Below, piece by piece: positions 36,622 to 48,900 of a DNA stretch of 64,000 nucleotides. Under the pieces are notes generated by a model, which saw nothing but the letters and a program-made list of their open reading frames with translations, ran no database searches and was not told where the DNA came from. Every line of letters starts with the position of its first letter. Within the stretch, counting starts at the first letter, position 1. The stretch comes from Parascedosporium putredinis (taxonomy: Eukaryota; Ascomycota; Sordariomycetes; Microascales; Microascaceae). The position numbers were made by a program, and so were the translations under genes. The DNA is taken from the NCBI GenBank assembly GCA_949357655.1, contig CASHTG010000017.1:2418001-2482000 (forward strand), read 5' to 3'.

Positions 36622-39164
36622 CTACTTCTGGACCGTATAGCTCAGCTTGCCAGCTGCACGGCGAAGTATCTTCTCAATAGCCTGGAATTCCCTCTCGGCA
36701 AGTTGAAACAATGTCAACTTCTCGAGTTCTTCTGGTGGGATGACTCCAACTTCAAGCCAGAAGTATCCCCAGTAGTCATCCGTCTGCTGGCCAATGTCCT
36801 CAGCCCGTTGGCGCTCGCGGAGGGGAGTTCAATGAGATGATTTCGAGTTTCCTCAGCAATAACGTTGACATACCACTTGCAAAGAAAAAAGGAAAAGGAA
36901 AATTAGGCTTATTCAACGAAGATGTTGGAGCAAGCCCCCAAAAGAAGGCTGCTTGGAAACGGAACGTTCGAAGATTGAGGAGAATTTGGCAAGGAGGTTG
37001 GCTTGACTCACTTCGATTAAATCATAAGGAAGCCCGAGCTTCACTGACACAGCATATTGATGCCGCCATCGGTGAGCAAATCGAGGCTGTCCGAATACGC
37101 AAAGCTCGCTGTGACCCAAATAAGATAGACGGGCGATATCATCCTTCTGTAGTACGGTAAAGCCACGGCATGTCATAGAAGTCACCACAAGGCGCCTAAG
37201 CAGGCGGGAAGTTAAGCGAGCGTCGTGAGTACGCCTCTGGATCTTCGTTTGTAAGAGCTCGATTAGTTTGAAGGTGGTACGAAATATCTTGTACCGCTCA
37301 CCATTGCGGATATGGTGAGTCTGCCCCCAGGGAAATTTCTGTAACATGCTTATAATAGACTCAAATGGTCTCTCGGGACAGTCCCGGGAAAATGGGCACT
37401 AAAAAAACAGGGGGTATCAGATTCGCATCTCACAACGTGATATGACGGCACCCTTCGAGTCAACTTACTCTATGTGGGTTTTCGACATGTTTGACAAGCA
37501 TGGTAAGCTCTTCCTCTGTGACAAAGCCTCGGAATGACAGCATCCCTTCCTTGCTGATTATGGGTTCGTCATCTGTCCACTCAACACCATTGGCCTTGGG
37601 GAATAGTGCTTTCATGAGTTCCTTTTGATTAGACATGGAAATATCAACCAGTCTATCGCCGAGTCTGCTAGGACGTCCGCTAGCGCAACACCGCATATGA
37701 CGTTCAACGACACGCACAGCATCATTCGTCGACCGGAGCTCGACAAACGCATCCAAAGTCTTGCCAGTGACACGGCACATGACAATATGGATAGATTCCA
37801 TCAAATGTGACAGATACCGCGAGTTTTGGCCAAGAAACGCATCGATTTCGTTATGGGCCGTTTCAAAGGGGATCTGATGGTATGATTAACGAGCGGAAAA
37901 CGCATGGGGATGCGCTGGCCTCCTACATTTGTGATTTTTACTACACCAGACTCATGAGGTCCATCGCCAATATTTTGTGCTGCAGTTTCGGTAAAGGGGA
38001 AATATTGGGCGTCCAAAACCATGCTCAAGCTCGAGTCTCTGTTGAGGTTGTTCAGAAGAGCCCTCAACTCCTTAGATGCGCCGGTCTGAGTGGATTGGCT
38101 TTGGTGATCTTGCACGCCTTGGTAGGCGAGACTTCCGGTTCCTCGAGAAAATTGTGTCTGCAATGCTGCAACAGAGCTGTGAGTTGGTCCACTGTAAAAC
38201 GGGCTTACCGTAGCAAGCTGGCCTACGCTCTTAAGGGGAGTAGAGGGGGTCTCTGCAGTGGTTTGGTCTGCCTCATTCTGGGCACCGCGTCTCTGTTGAT
38301 CCTCTAACTCGCCGTCTCGTGAAGGCACACCTCGTTGTCCAACGAGCCCCTGCGAATACCCAACTGTTGGTATTTGGCTTTGTAGAAGCTTGGGAAGGCC
38401 ACAGCCACCCTCAATTGACGGCTTACTTAGTTGCCAGGCAAAAGATCCGATGCGGGCAGCACTTTTTCGAGGAGGTGGTGTTGGAGACCTAACCTCAAAG
38501 CCAACAAGGCGGACCTGCATCATGGGGGCTGTTTCAATACACTCATCGGCACCACCTTGCTTTATCGGCGTATAATACGCACGCCCGTCTGATTCATCCC
38601 CAGTATGGGGGCAAGCATCCTGAGAGCGGTAACGCGCAAAGGAATAGCCTCTAAGCTCATTCTCGGCTGCCTGAGCTGCCGAGAATCGAGCATCAAAGAT
38701 TTCATATTCCTCTGGCATGTTTTTGCGTCCCTGCTGGTTAGAGGAGGGCCGGCCGCTGTCCTCAGATATATTGTTTATATCAAGGCCATCAGGCCGGTAA
38801 ATTTCCAATGGTACTGAACCGACGGAAAGGCTAGTATTGAAGCGGGCGGATGGCGCTCTTTTGTAGACAAAGGCATGTCCTCCAACCTATTTTCCTCGTT
38901 AGTCAACCCCGACGTAGTTTGCTTTCTATGCTCGAGTAGTAGCCTTACATCCGGATGGGCTTTCTCGTGAGGGATGCGGTCTATGAAAGAGGGGCTATGC
39001 CCATACGAATTCTTAGGAGCCGGAAATACTTGCTGAGGCGAGAGGCCAGCCAGGCGAGCCAGATTTAATAGCTGGAACTCGCGGTCCGTTTGCACGGAGG
39101 CCCTAGTTGGGCTCTCAAGCGGTTTCGAGGGGCCGTCCCTGGGCTGGGGCCCGTTGCTAGACAT
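36622..39164 (-). CDS. RRM-domain RNA-binding protein
   Basis: Five exons: 39164-38949, 38886-37927, 37873-37469, 37398-37012 and 36875-36622; restored length 740 residues. Each joint gives a sensible reading: HPD|VGGHAF, VVKITN|IPFETAHNE, VENPHR|CPFSRDCPERP and YDLIE|WYVNVIAE. A long, polar N-terminal half is followed by an RRM fold (VVKITN, then SIHIVMCRVTGKTLDAFVEL and VERHMRC). A second conserved segment (MLSFRGFVTEEELTMLVKHV) follows, then a helical C-terminal domain ending DDYWGYFWLEVGVIPPEEL. This matches a widespread but largely unnamed group of filamentous-fungal RNA-binding proteins; targets are unknown. One base is missing in the + strand GGGG at 36822-36825 (HLIELP to LRERQRAED). 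Without the repair the product loses about its last 65 residues. Confidence 0.8.
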
Positions 39165-40299
39165 ATTCGAGAAAGACTAAGATCTGGGATTCTGTTAGGG
39201 TGTAGGGAACCACTTATTGTAAGGACTAAATGGCCTATTAAAAGTCTTCTCACACGGCTGGGAAGGGAACCCGAGTTGAAGCAACAAAAGGTTCGAGTCT
39301 TGACAGAATTTGAGGTGGGCTTCGATTTGGTTTGGGTAGGGTCAAAATCCTTGAATTTGGCGGATATGGTATGGTGTTGTTCATCCCATAGGAAGAAGGC
39401 GGATATTGGCCTCGCTATTGAGTTATTGGCCTGGCAAGAGAATGGCAACGGTGTAGCCTAGGGGGTATAAGATACTCAATGGCGGTCGTGGTTTCCGTTT
39501 CGAGAGTCGAGGAAGCCCTCTCAATGATTCATCTTCATCTAGCTGCGCCTGCTTTTGGAAAATAAATAAGGGCAATTCATTTCACCCCCAAAGGCGGGGA
39601 GGGCTACAAGGAATTGTGACTTGATGACTCGAAAGTCAAGGGTAGAACACCATCAGTAGATAGAGTAGTTGCAACCCGGTCTCAGGAAGTGTCGGCGGAT
39701 ACGAGTGCAATGAAGCGCTTCCCTTCACGCACATACTTACCATCGAATAGGCCAAGAGACTGCACGGGTGGTAAGGCGATATGACAAATACTGATGTAGC
39801 CGATTCTTGGGTGATATAGGTACCCATTAGCTACCGACTACTTTACAAATCACAGTAAATAGAAATAGGCCCCGTCTGTTAGATTCGGTGGAGGCAGAGG
39901 CGCGGGTGGGAGAAAGCTTCGCCTTTACTAGGTAAGAGTGTCGTGCTTTCCAGCCATAATTGGAAGCTTACGAGCCACTTTTCCTCGAAGGGAAGCCCGC
40001 CAAAACAATAAATGAGGAGCCGCCATTTTGATTTCGCATGGCGATACAAAGCTCACGATGATCTGATATTTAAAATCCGTTTCCTGCACCCCGTTCTCTC
40101 ATGTCCATACATGGATGTTCTTGAACTAAACGTTGTTGTTAGAGCCTCGTCGCATGAAATTGAATGCTGGGTCTGGCCCTTCTTTGCATGCCTTACCACG
40201 ACGATAAACCGATCCAAGCCGTCTCTTTTCTTATTTTTTTATAAAAGATAGTCTATTGGTATCGTGGAAGAATCTTGGGCTCGGGAGGGCCTCTAAGGC
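39165..40299. other. Intergenic, no supported gene
   Basis: About 1.1 kb between the RRM gene start and the ARPC4 stop. No coding motif or RNA gene is seen. It should hold the RRM promoter and the ARPC4 3' UTR. Confidence 0.5.
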
Positions 40300-41092
40300 C
40301 TAATCAAACTACGTTGCGCGTGGTTAGCCAAACAGCTTCTACAAGCGATGTGGTGTGGCCAAGTAGACCTACAGGTGTCAAGAAGGATTCAGCAACGAAT
40401 CGCGCTCTCGCATTCAACTTTTGATACCGGCGTGTTAGTATTTTTCTCTTGTATAAGAAGGGGGTTGCTGCGTACAAATAATTTCATCTCCGAGATCTCT
40501 TTATCAACTTCCTCCATAAACTGGATAATGAAGTCGACCAGCTTGTGTTTCAGCATTTCCTCGGTATGGAAGTTTGTGATAAGAAATGAGATGTCATATC
40601 CCTTTGAAAGTAAGCGTGTTAGCATCTCAGTCAAATCTAGTTAAGCCTCATGCTTCCCACAGGAAGACAACTCTCACCTTGATAGGCTTTCGTCGGAGGA
40701 TAAAAAGCTCTCCGCTCGCTGTGTTAAAAACCTTGTGAACTTATGGACTAGTATATTCTCAATTTCGTCGGCCTGCTTGATGCGAATGCTGACCCGCACA
40801 GAATTTACGCTGGGCTCAATGAGAACACGCTCATTCTCGTTTCGGGCGACCGTCATTGGCGTCAGCACGACCTCAGGAGATGTGCGCGCCTCGACCTCGG
40901 GAACATTGTGTCGCTCAGAAGTTTGAGATGCGAAATCACTAAGGCAGAGTGCGGCAGTAAGAGTACTGCGAACGCATTGGAGGTATGGTCGAAGAGATTG
41001 AGACTATCTCAAGGCAAATTTGTTAGCTTTGGCTACCTCGACGTTGGTCTTGAGACAAAGGTAAAGATATAAAAGGAAAAAAAGCCTACCAT
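40300..41092 (-). CDS. ARC19: Arp2/3 complex subunit 4 (ARPC4, p20)
   Basis: Five coding exons: 41092-41090 (the ATG alone), 41003-40678, 40601-40476, 40417-40373 and 40308-40300 (TTT GAT TAG). Restored length is 169 residues, the usual size of this very conserved protein. Motifs: [86 protein letters not shown] and [20 protein letters not shown]4 forms the core of the Arp2/3 complex that nucleates branched actin at endocytic patches. One base is missing in the + strand AAAAA at 40702-40706 (between ESF and ILRRKPIKG). This is the only clear case in an A/T run. The single-codon first exon and nine-base last exon are inferred from perfect family ends and good splice signals (GTAGGC to GATAG; GTAGGT, GGCTAAC, ACGTAG). 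Confidence 0.93.
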
Positions 41093-42056
41093 GACTAGGC
41101 CAAGTGGAGGCTAGATAGACTGGAAAGGTGAGAGGAGCCAACAGGCGTAGAGCCTTGAAACCGGGATTCCTTTTTCTCCTTCAGGTTCTGGAATTGTAGC
41201 AAGGGCCTGGTGTGCCTCGGAAGCTCTCAGCGTGAGAGGGTGACGTTGATGAGCGAGGGGTGCGGGTGTGGGGTTGGAACTGGAGGGGAAGGACATTGCC
41301 GGCGCTGCTTAGTCATCGCCGAGCTCAATCAAGTTCCTTCCATTTATGGATGGTTGATGGGTTAATATTAGAAGCTTTAGCTTTGCGGGCCCCCTCATGA
41401 TTTCTTGCAGCTCCAATGGCTGAGGCGGAGCAGAATTCAAAGCTCAAGCGACCTTTCCAACTCCACATTTAAACCACCCGCACGCTAATATCGATGCCAT
41501 AAAATGGATGTTTGGATTAACCATTATCTCACAAACTGCCCAGCCCACGCTGTTTAGCTCCGGTAGGAATACGAAAGTGAGCAGTGAGCAGACTATCATG
41601 CGTTATAGCGCCCTCTGTCTGTATGGCTAGTAAATAAGGACGCCATATATCTCAGTACATCGATTATCATTATGACCAAAATCTAGAACAACTCTAACGC
41701 CAAACGTGATGCGGGAGTGACTACAAACCGTGGCCGAAGCTTGAAGACTTTCGACCTCAAACCGACTGTGGGGGCAACCAGAACTCCTAGACCCGTGCCG
41801 AGTAGTGTGACTTCCGTCCCCGTGTATTCATACAGTTTCTGATCTAACCATGTAACTAGTTCGGAGGCTGAAGTAAAGGGCGAAACTAAACCGCTTTTGT
41901 TACCCGGCTGCGTAAGCCCAGAACAAGTAGAAAAGGGGATCAAGAGGCCCGGTAGGGGAGCAAGTAGGAGTAAAAGAAAAGGAAAGGAAAGAAACCTTGA
42001 GTGTCCAAATACGCAATATGGTAATGTGACGGGCATAACAGCTTATCGAGATGGTC
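41093..42056. other. Intergenic, no supported gene
   Basis: About 1 kb between the ARPC4 start and the histidine kinase stop. A hydrophobic open frame on the minus strand at 42036-41683 has no family match that I can see and lies where the kinase 3' UTR should be. Confidence 0.5.
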
Positions 42057-45000
42057 TCAATGGCAGTGGGATGCTTGGGAGTTAGGGGTTTGCGATAGGG
42101 AAACTGGCATATTAGGGCTCCCAGGATGGAGTTTGCGAGCCAAGGCCTCCATCTTTTCGATCAACTCAGACATGCGATATGGTTTGACGAGGACATCGTC
42201 ACAACCTGCTTTGAGAGCCGCTCCAACCTGGGTCTCTTTTGCATGGGCGCTCACGGCAATGATTGGAATGCGGTCAGTGTGGGCTGAGAAAACCATGCCT
42301 TCATCCTCAAGCTCTCGAATTTTACGAGCACACGTAAGGCCATCTTGCACCGGCATCTCAATGTCCATGAGAATAAGATTGAAAGGTGGCGAATGAGGGG
42401 GCTTCGTGGGGTTCCCTAGGTCGTTCGACGTCTCGCCCCGTGGCCTAGAGCCTGTCAGCTTTTCCAAGGCTTCAAGACCATGATTCGCGACATCGACTCG
42501 AAACCCCTTTTGAGTAAGACCACGTTTCGTGATTTGCTGATTGATGTTATTGTCCTCTACGACCAAGATCCCGTCAAGGCTTGCACTAGGTCCGAGCCTT
42601 TGACTCGAGTCCATGGAAACCGCTCGGCGGTCTATACAAGGGCCGTTACTGAGGGAAGAGCAACACATCGGATCCGGCTCTATTGACTTGGCAATTGCGA
42701 CTGCAGCTGTCGACAATGCCACGGCCGATGCAGAAGTGGATAGTGCTGTCTCTTCCACGGCGGGTATACTCGGGAGATAAGCCTCAATGAAGAAAACAAA
42801 AGTTGAGCCAGAATTGGGGGCGCTTGAAACCCCAATGGCGCCGTTTTGAAGCTCAGTAAGCCGCCGAGAAATAAAAAGCCCCAAGCCGGAGCCCCCATGG
42901 TTGACATGTGTGAATGAGCTCGCCTGCTGGAATCTGTTGAAGAGGTGGCGCATTTCATCCTCCGAGAGACCACGCCCGGTGTCCTTGACCTCAAAGATTA
43001 GAAATACGGGGTCAGTCCTCCCAATAAGGTCGGGTTGCTCATATTCAGGCTCATCATAAGACCGGGGCATGAAGCGAACTCCCGATATATCGTTGGTAGG
43101 TCGATCTCGAGAAGCTTTCACAAGAACAGACACATTACGCACGGGGCGATTCTTCGTAAATTTAAGAGCATTCGTAAGTAGGTTTATCAGAACCTGCTTG
43201 GCCCGGGAAGGATCAAAATCAAAATGGTCGTGACCCATAGCCGCAAACGTATGGTCTACCGTCATCGTTAGGTCGACGTCAACACGTCTGGCTTCCACTT
43301 CAAACATTTTCAGCGCATTGCGGACCATGACCAATGGGTCGACAGTGCACGGGGTGACAGCGATAAGCTTAGAATCAAGTTTGGATACTGTTAGGAGGTC
43401 GTCAATAATGCGTTTTTGGTGTTGAGCGCACGCAATTATTGTCTCCGCATTATCAATGCTTTCCTCGACAATCCGGGCTCTCTCGGAAGAGAGCTGGTCA
43501 ATGTTTGAGCCTTGGCCAGCAGGATGCGTTCGCGCCAACGGAACACTCGCGGGGATACCAGTATCATGGAGCTGGGATAAAGATGCAACAATTGCGTCGG
43601 CACAATGAATGATCGCCCCTAGTGGATTTCGCATTTCGTGAGAGGTCATGTCCATAAAATTTTCCTGCTGCCGCTTTGATTCAAGAGCCTCTTCTTTTCT
43701 GCGCCGTTCGCTTTCCAACTGCCATTTCTGCGCTGAGACATCGCTAAAGCAACCGTGAATGGCGTGAATAGTGCCATCCATTGAATGTATGGGCATAAAC
43801 GTGGCGAGCACCCATCGAGGGGCTTGGATTTCTTTCCCAGCGCTGTCCTGTGCAGACCAAGACGTGTTCAGACGAACCTCTGTCGTTTGAGGCATACCAT
43901 CTTTGACAAGACGGCCGAGGACGTCAATGAGTGGTGTTTTCTGCTCCTCTGGCACACAGATTTCCCACGGCCGGACATCTGCGGTTGCCAAATCATCAAC
44001 TTTTGGGATCCCACAAAGGTCAAAGAAAAACTTGTTGGCCTCGATCAACCTCCCATTTAGATCGGTTTCACATATCCCAACAGCGGCTAGTTCAGCCATT
44101 CTCTGTAGCTTCTCGATTTCTTGCTCCTTCGTCGTTGTGTTGTTAATGGAAATTTGTGGAGGGATTTTCGCTATCTCGGGGTTGGTGAAATCAGGCTTCA
44201 TACCACCGATAGAAAGTGAATGCATTGGCTCGTCTGTTTTTGGTTCAACTTGTGTAGCGTCTGTGCCAGCCATCTTATCCGAGCTAATATCCTCGCCCGC
44301 GACCAAAATTTCCATCGAGATTCTCTTCGAGTCCGCAATACCGTTCACACCCGGGTGCCATTGCGGCAAATCAGCAACTTCAAGAGTCGTGGCTGACGCC
44401 AAGTAAGCGGAAATTGTCTGATCGAGAAGTGAGATGTAGTGCTTGTAGTCACTGTCATATGGTCGATGTGGATTGAGCCCGAGTAGGAGGAGAGCACGTG
44501 GTTCCGTCCTGTTGTCTGGACGGATTGGACAGATGACAACAGCTTGGCACTCGCCAATAGAGCTTCGGAGAGGCAGGGTGCTGAAGAGATCAGGAGACAA
44601 AGTAGAGTCGGAGGTTTGGAGTAGGAGCTTTTGCCGGGTGACGAAGGCCTTTTGAAACCCCCGGGCAAGCTCAGTGCTAGGCTGCCCGAAATCAAGGATA
44701 TCGGGTATGAGAGGATGACTTCGGGGAATGCCTAACGAACCCTCAAGTCGACAGAGGCAAGAAGTCTTGGGGAGGTGTTTGGCTCTACTACTAGAGCATC
44801 GGGGCCCGAAGGAGTGCTGCAGGAATAGAGAATAGCAAGAGGGACGTCAAAGGCCGAACTATGCTGCTCCAGCCCCTCGATAAGTTTCTGCCAGTACGAT
44901 TTCACATCCTGCGCAGACAATAAAGTGTCATTCAAACTGCAAAGCATCTCCGCGCGCCTCTCCCATATCCGAGAGCGTGTGACATCTCGGACCGATTGTA

Positions 45001-45977
45001 GGAAGCCAACACATTCTCCTGCGTCGATTATGGGTGTTGTGGACGAGTTGATATGCGCCTCCTGCCGAGCACCGCCACCACTAGGAATGACCAGTAAGGC
45101 CTCGCTTTGTACCGTCATCCATTCGTTTCGTTGGTCCAATAGCACCATGAGAGACTGGGGAATAGTTTCGGCCTCCGACCAAACACTCGGCATGGGCCTC
45201 CCTAAAAGACGAAGGTGTTGTGTACCACACAACCTGCTGAACGCATGATTATATATCACTATCTTGCTGTCTCCCCAGTAGATAGCGGCGGGATGTGGAT
45301 CAGTGATAATTTGACAAAAGGTTTGGAGGAGACAGGCAGGCCATTGGTCCAATGAGCCAAGAGGTGACTCTATCCAGCTCCGACTGCAAAGGAGGTTAAG
45401 GAACGATAGCTGCTCACGATCGAGGTAGCTGGTTAGTACAGCAAAAGCCTTAGGCACAGCTTTCGATTCAGTGATAGGGGCTTCAGATCCCCCAAACTCC
45501 GTTCAAGGGATGGCGCAGACGATGGCGCTTCTGGCTCGCGAGTTGGGATAGGGGTTTGCTGGAGCATCTTATGGGGGCGCTCAGAAGATGGAGGCTCTTC
45601 ATTCGCGCCGACGACAACCCACAGGCCACGAACAACAGATTTGGTCCAAAGGATATTTAGATACCAAAACGACGAGCCATCAAGGCCGTCAATACCACCA
45701 CCAGGGGATAATTCGTTTGGAGGGGCGATGGCGTGACCACCCAGCTCCAGAAAAGGTCTCGATCTTTCTGCCGATAAGAAACGAGAAGATTTAGGAGCTG
45801 AGAGTAAGCGATCAGTGAAGGATTTGCGTACGCGATTGACCGGCGATAAGGCTCGTCCGTCTGGGGCGAGGCTGAGATAAGAGTCGTCGTGGAAGCCCTG
45901 AGGTCGACGACAAAAGTTGGCCGAGGGTCAGATTCAAGAAGATCGACGAGCCCCACCTGCCGCAGTTGCAGTGGCAT
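42057..45977 (-). CDS. Hybrid histidine kinase with PAS domains and receiver
   Basis: One uninterrupted exon of 3,921 bases; restored length 1,307 residues. Order: N-terminal region (LLESDPRPTFVVDL), a PAS-like domain (YWGDSKIVIYNHAFSRLCG), a region resembling GAF, and a second PAS (AAVGICETDLNGRLIEANKF). HisKA with the phospho-accepting His near residue 780 (MDMTSHEMRNPLGAIIHCAD) is followed by the ATPase domain (QVLINLLTNALKFT, VKDTGRGLSEDE, GGSGLGLFISRRL). Last is a receiver (VVEDNNINQQI, LILMDIEMPVQDG with the target Asp, DVLVKPYRM with the conserved Lys). No membrane span, so it is a cytosolic sensor feeding a His-Asp phosphorelay through an Hpt protein. Three bases are missing, in + strand runs at 45722-45725 (GGGG), 45489-45493 (CCCCC) and 44802-44808 (GGGGCCC). 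The signal it senses and the exact class are unknown. Confidence 0.9.
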
Positions 45978-48900
45978 AGAGCGATATTGAGGGAGGCGCC
46001 CGAGGAGACGTCAGGTATTCTCTCACGAGAAGGTCAAGTGAATAGCTGGGTGCCCCTAATAAACCTATTGTTTTGGTTGCGGGGCTCAGCAAGCTTTGAC
46101 GGAAATCGCAGATTTCGGGTTACGAAAGCGTGATAGCAGCCAGAGGGTCGCAGGTTATACCCAAGAGAGAGAGTTCATCATGCATGTATGGGCGACACAA
46201 ACCAGAGACCTAATCAAAGGCAGGGTGATCTCCAATACAGCGATGCCGAATAAGTCCGAGTTTAAGGGTGCGCAGCGAAGAATATTAATTTTTCTCTGGA
46301 CCAGTGCAAAGGAACGGGGATCGGGGTTACGCTTTAAGAGAAAGTGTGTGCTAAAGTGTGTACCGAAGAAGCCAAGCCAAGATAAGGCCTCCGAGACGCT
46401 GACATGGAAGTGCTCGTTGGAGACAAGGGATAAGTCCTGTCTACGGGGCGAGCGACGTCTGATGAGAAAAGGCGTTTTGTAAGAGAGTGGAAGGATGTTT
46501 AGCAATATCGTCGGACGCAGAGGACCAAGGTAGAGGCCGTGGGGAAGGGGAGGGGCGGGGAATTTTCGAGAGAGGAGCAATCGAAGCGACTCGGTGTGTC
46601 TGTGGGTGGAAAGAATTGGGAAGTGTGGGAAGAGGTGAACGAACACCCACCCACCTTTAGAACGTCGATCTGCTTGCTCCACTTGACCAACAAGACGGCG
46701 GGAGGGTCCACTTCCACGGGCCTGGTGAGTCCTTGTCTGGGCACGATACTAAAAGCTGCACTACTGACACCATGACACGACACAACTCTCTTTCTCCTGG
46801 TGACCACCCACTAACATGGAATCGTAGCAAGGCACAAGAAATCTAGTCCAAGATAATTTAGTAAAATCAATCACAGTAGAAGCCAGATGCTCGAGGCGAG
46901 GTGTTACTTCTCTGTGCTGTCGCTATTACGTCGTGCACTGAAGGGTGATACCAGTACTATCTACGAAAAAATGCAGGGCCGGATATGATGTAACTAGTAG
47001 CCATCGCGTTCTGTTTCATGCAAAGTGACCAGGGAAGACAGAGAACCGGTGTGGGCAATCGGTATCCAGTACAGTCATCCAGGCGGTAAAGGCGAGAAAT
47101 CCCTGGATGGTCAAATTTGGGTGGTGAAGATTCATGATCAATGTTCCTGGCCGAAGACCAGGAGGCCCCTGTCCCCAGCGGGCTAGTTTTGCCTTTTGAG
47201 CGAGTGAAGACAGGTAGGTGCCTGAGCTACCCATCTGCGAAAATTGATTTGGAACCTGAATTCCGTTATTACTTGTATCTTCTGGATCTCAACAAAGTAA
47301 ACATAGTCACATTAAGGCTCCCGCCGCAAAAACAGACGAAATGCCGATGTGGATTCATCAAGTTCTCACAAGGCCAGCATCAGCAGCAGATCTTTCTCGT
47401 GCAACTTCTCTTCCTCAATTTTTCTTCTTCTTTAGTTAGAGATCCCTCCGGTAAGACTCTTTCTGGCTTCATTGCATATCAAGGGAGGGGTCCTCCAGGT
47501 TAACTTCTTACTGCCATCAGACTTGTGCCATTGCTACCAGTGCTCCTTGGCCCGCTGAAAGAGAACATGGAATTTGACGTTGCTATTAAGGCTAACGAGG
47601 GTCAGCGCCCCTGGTCCTAAATTGATCATTTCCGCCGGGACCATAATTGACGTGGACACAGGGCCACGAGTTTGCATGCAAAGGGTAATATGAATAATAG
47701 TTGAAGGGTGTGTGAGTGTAATAGCTAATGTCGAGAGCGGGACTGGTCCCGGTTTAGCTATCAGGTAGAAGGAAGAAGGATCTGCGCGTCAGCCTCTTTC
47801 TGCTACCATGATACTCGAGGCTGAAGACCTGAGACCTAGTATTAAAAGAACGAAAGAACGAAAGTGTTTGAAGCCTCGTCGTACCCTTTAAGCGGTGCAC
47901 AGAGAAGCCTGAGTTGACCCTTGGGGGTTTTTTTTTTTTTTTTTCGTTCTGGTGAGGGAAATCATAGAGACAGGATAGGCTTTAAGTTAGAAAACTGAAA
48001 TGGTGGGACTTAACTTGGCAACTTGGGTTCAAGGGGCGAAGAAAAGGGGAGAAGATATAATTTGTGCAGAAGAACAGCCACTCCAGCTCTTCACAGAGGA
48101 TCACAGATTAAGAAAATTATCTGTTAATAATACTACCTTGGCTCTTTCAGGAGCCTATGACGCTAACCTTCCTATCATTGGCTAATCTCACTGGGGTCTA
48201 AAGCACTATGACGTAATTGACATGAGGGTGGATGGTACTTGCAGCAGCATAGTGATCCAGGTACCTCGGTACTTTTTAACTCACGGCTCAGGCTAAAAGA
48301 AAGGAAAGATTTAGTCGTCTACTGAGGAAGCAAATATCTCCCTCTATTTGGTTATCTATTTACTTCAACCTATAAAATAATCTATTAATGAGGAGAGTAT
48401 CAATATAGCAGATCTAATAAAGCTAAGAAAAGGGGATCATTATTGGTTGAGAGAATGAAGTGAGTCCTTCTATGTCAAATATATCTAGGCAACTAGGTGA
48501 AAGAAACAACCTTATGTAACAAGTCCATCCATTATTGATAGGCGGCCAATCATCAAATAGACCCAATTGATCCGCAATACAATAATATTTCGAGTCCACT
48601 AATTTGACTCTACTATACAAGGAGGGTCCTGCGAACGTTTATTGCGGCTCTAAGCGTCAAGCAAAACGATTTAATGGTGCAATAGATGGATGGATCCATT
48701 ACTTCAGTATAGATCAAAGCAATGGAGACCTCAACCCCTCTAGACACAATTATCAATTGAGCCTGAGTAGGCGGGGATGGGGGTAGACCCCCAAATTGAA
48801 CCACGAGCCCGATAGTAGTTAACCTCCTGAGCCCACTATCCGTCATTCTGACTTGAATGGCGCCCGATGTTGAAACCTATGGATCCATTCGAACAATCAA

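Noticed and set aside
41683..42036. Hydrophobic minus-strand open frame after the histidine kinase
   Set aside because: It lies in the expected 3' UTR, out of frame with the kinase, with no recognisable family.
46155..46682. 175-codon open frame on the minus strand upstream of the histidine kinase
   Set aside because: Composition is Leu/Pro/Arg-rich without motifs, it overlies the likely 5' leader, and several other frames are equally open there.
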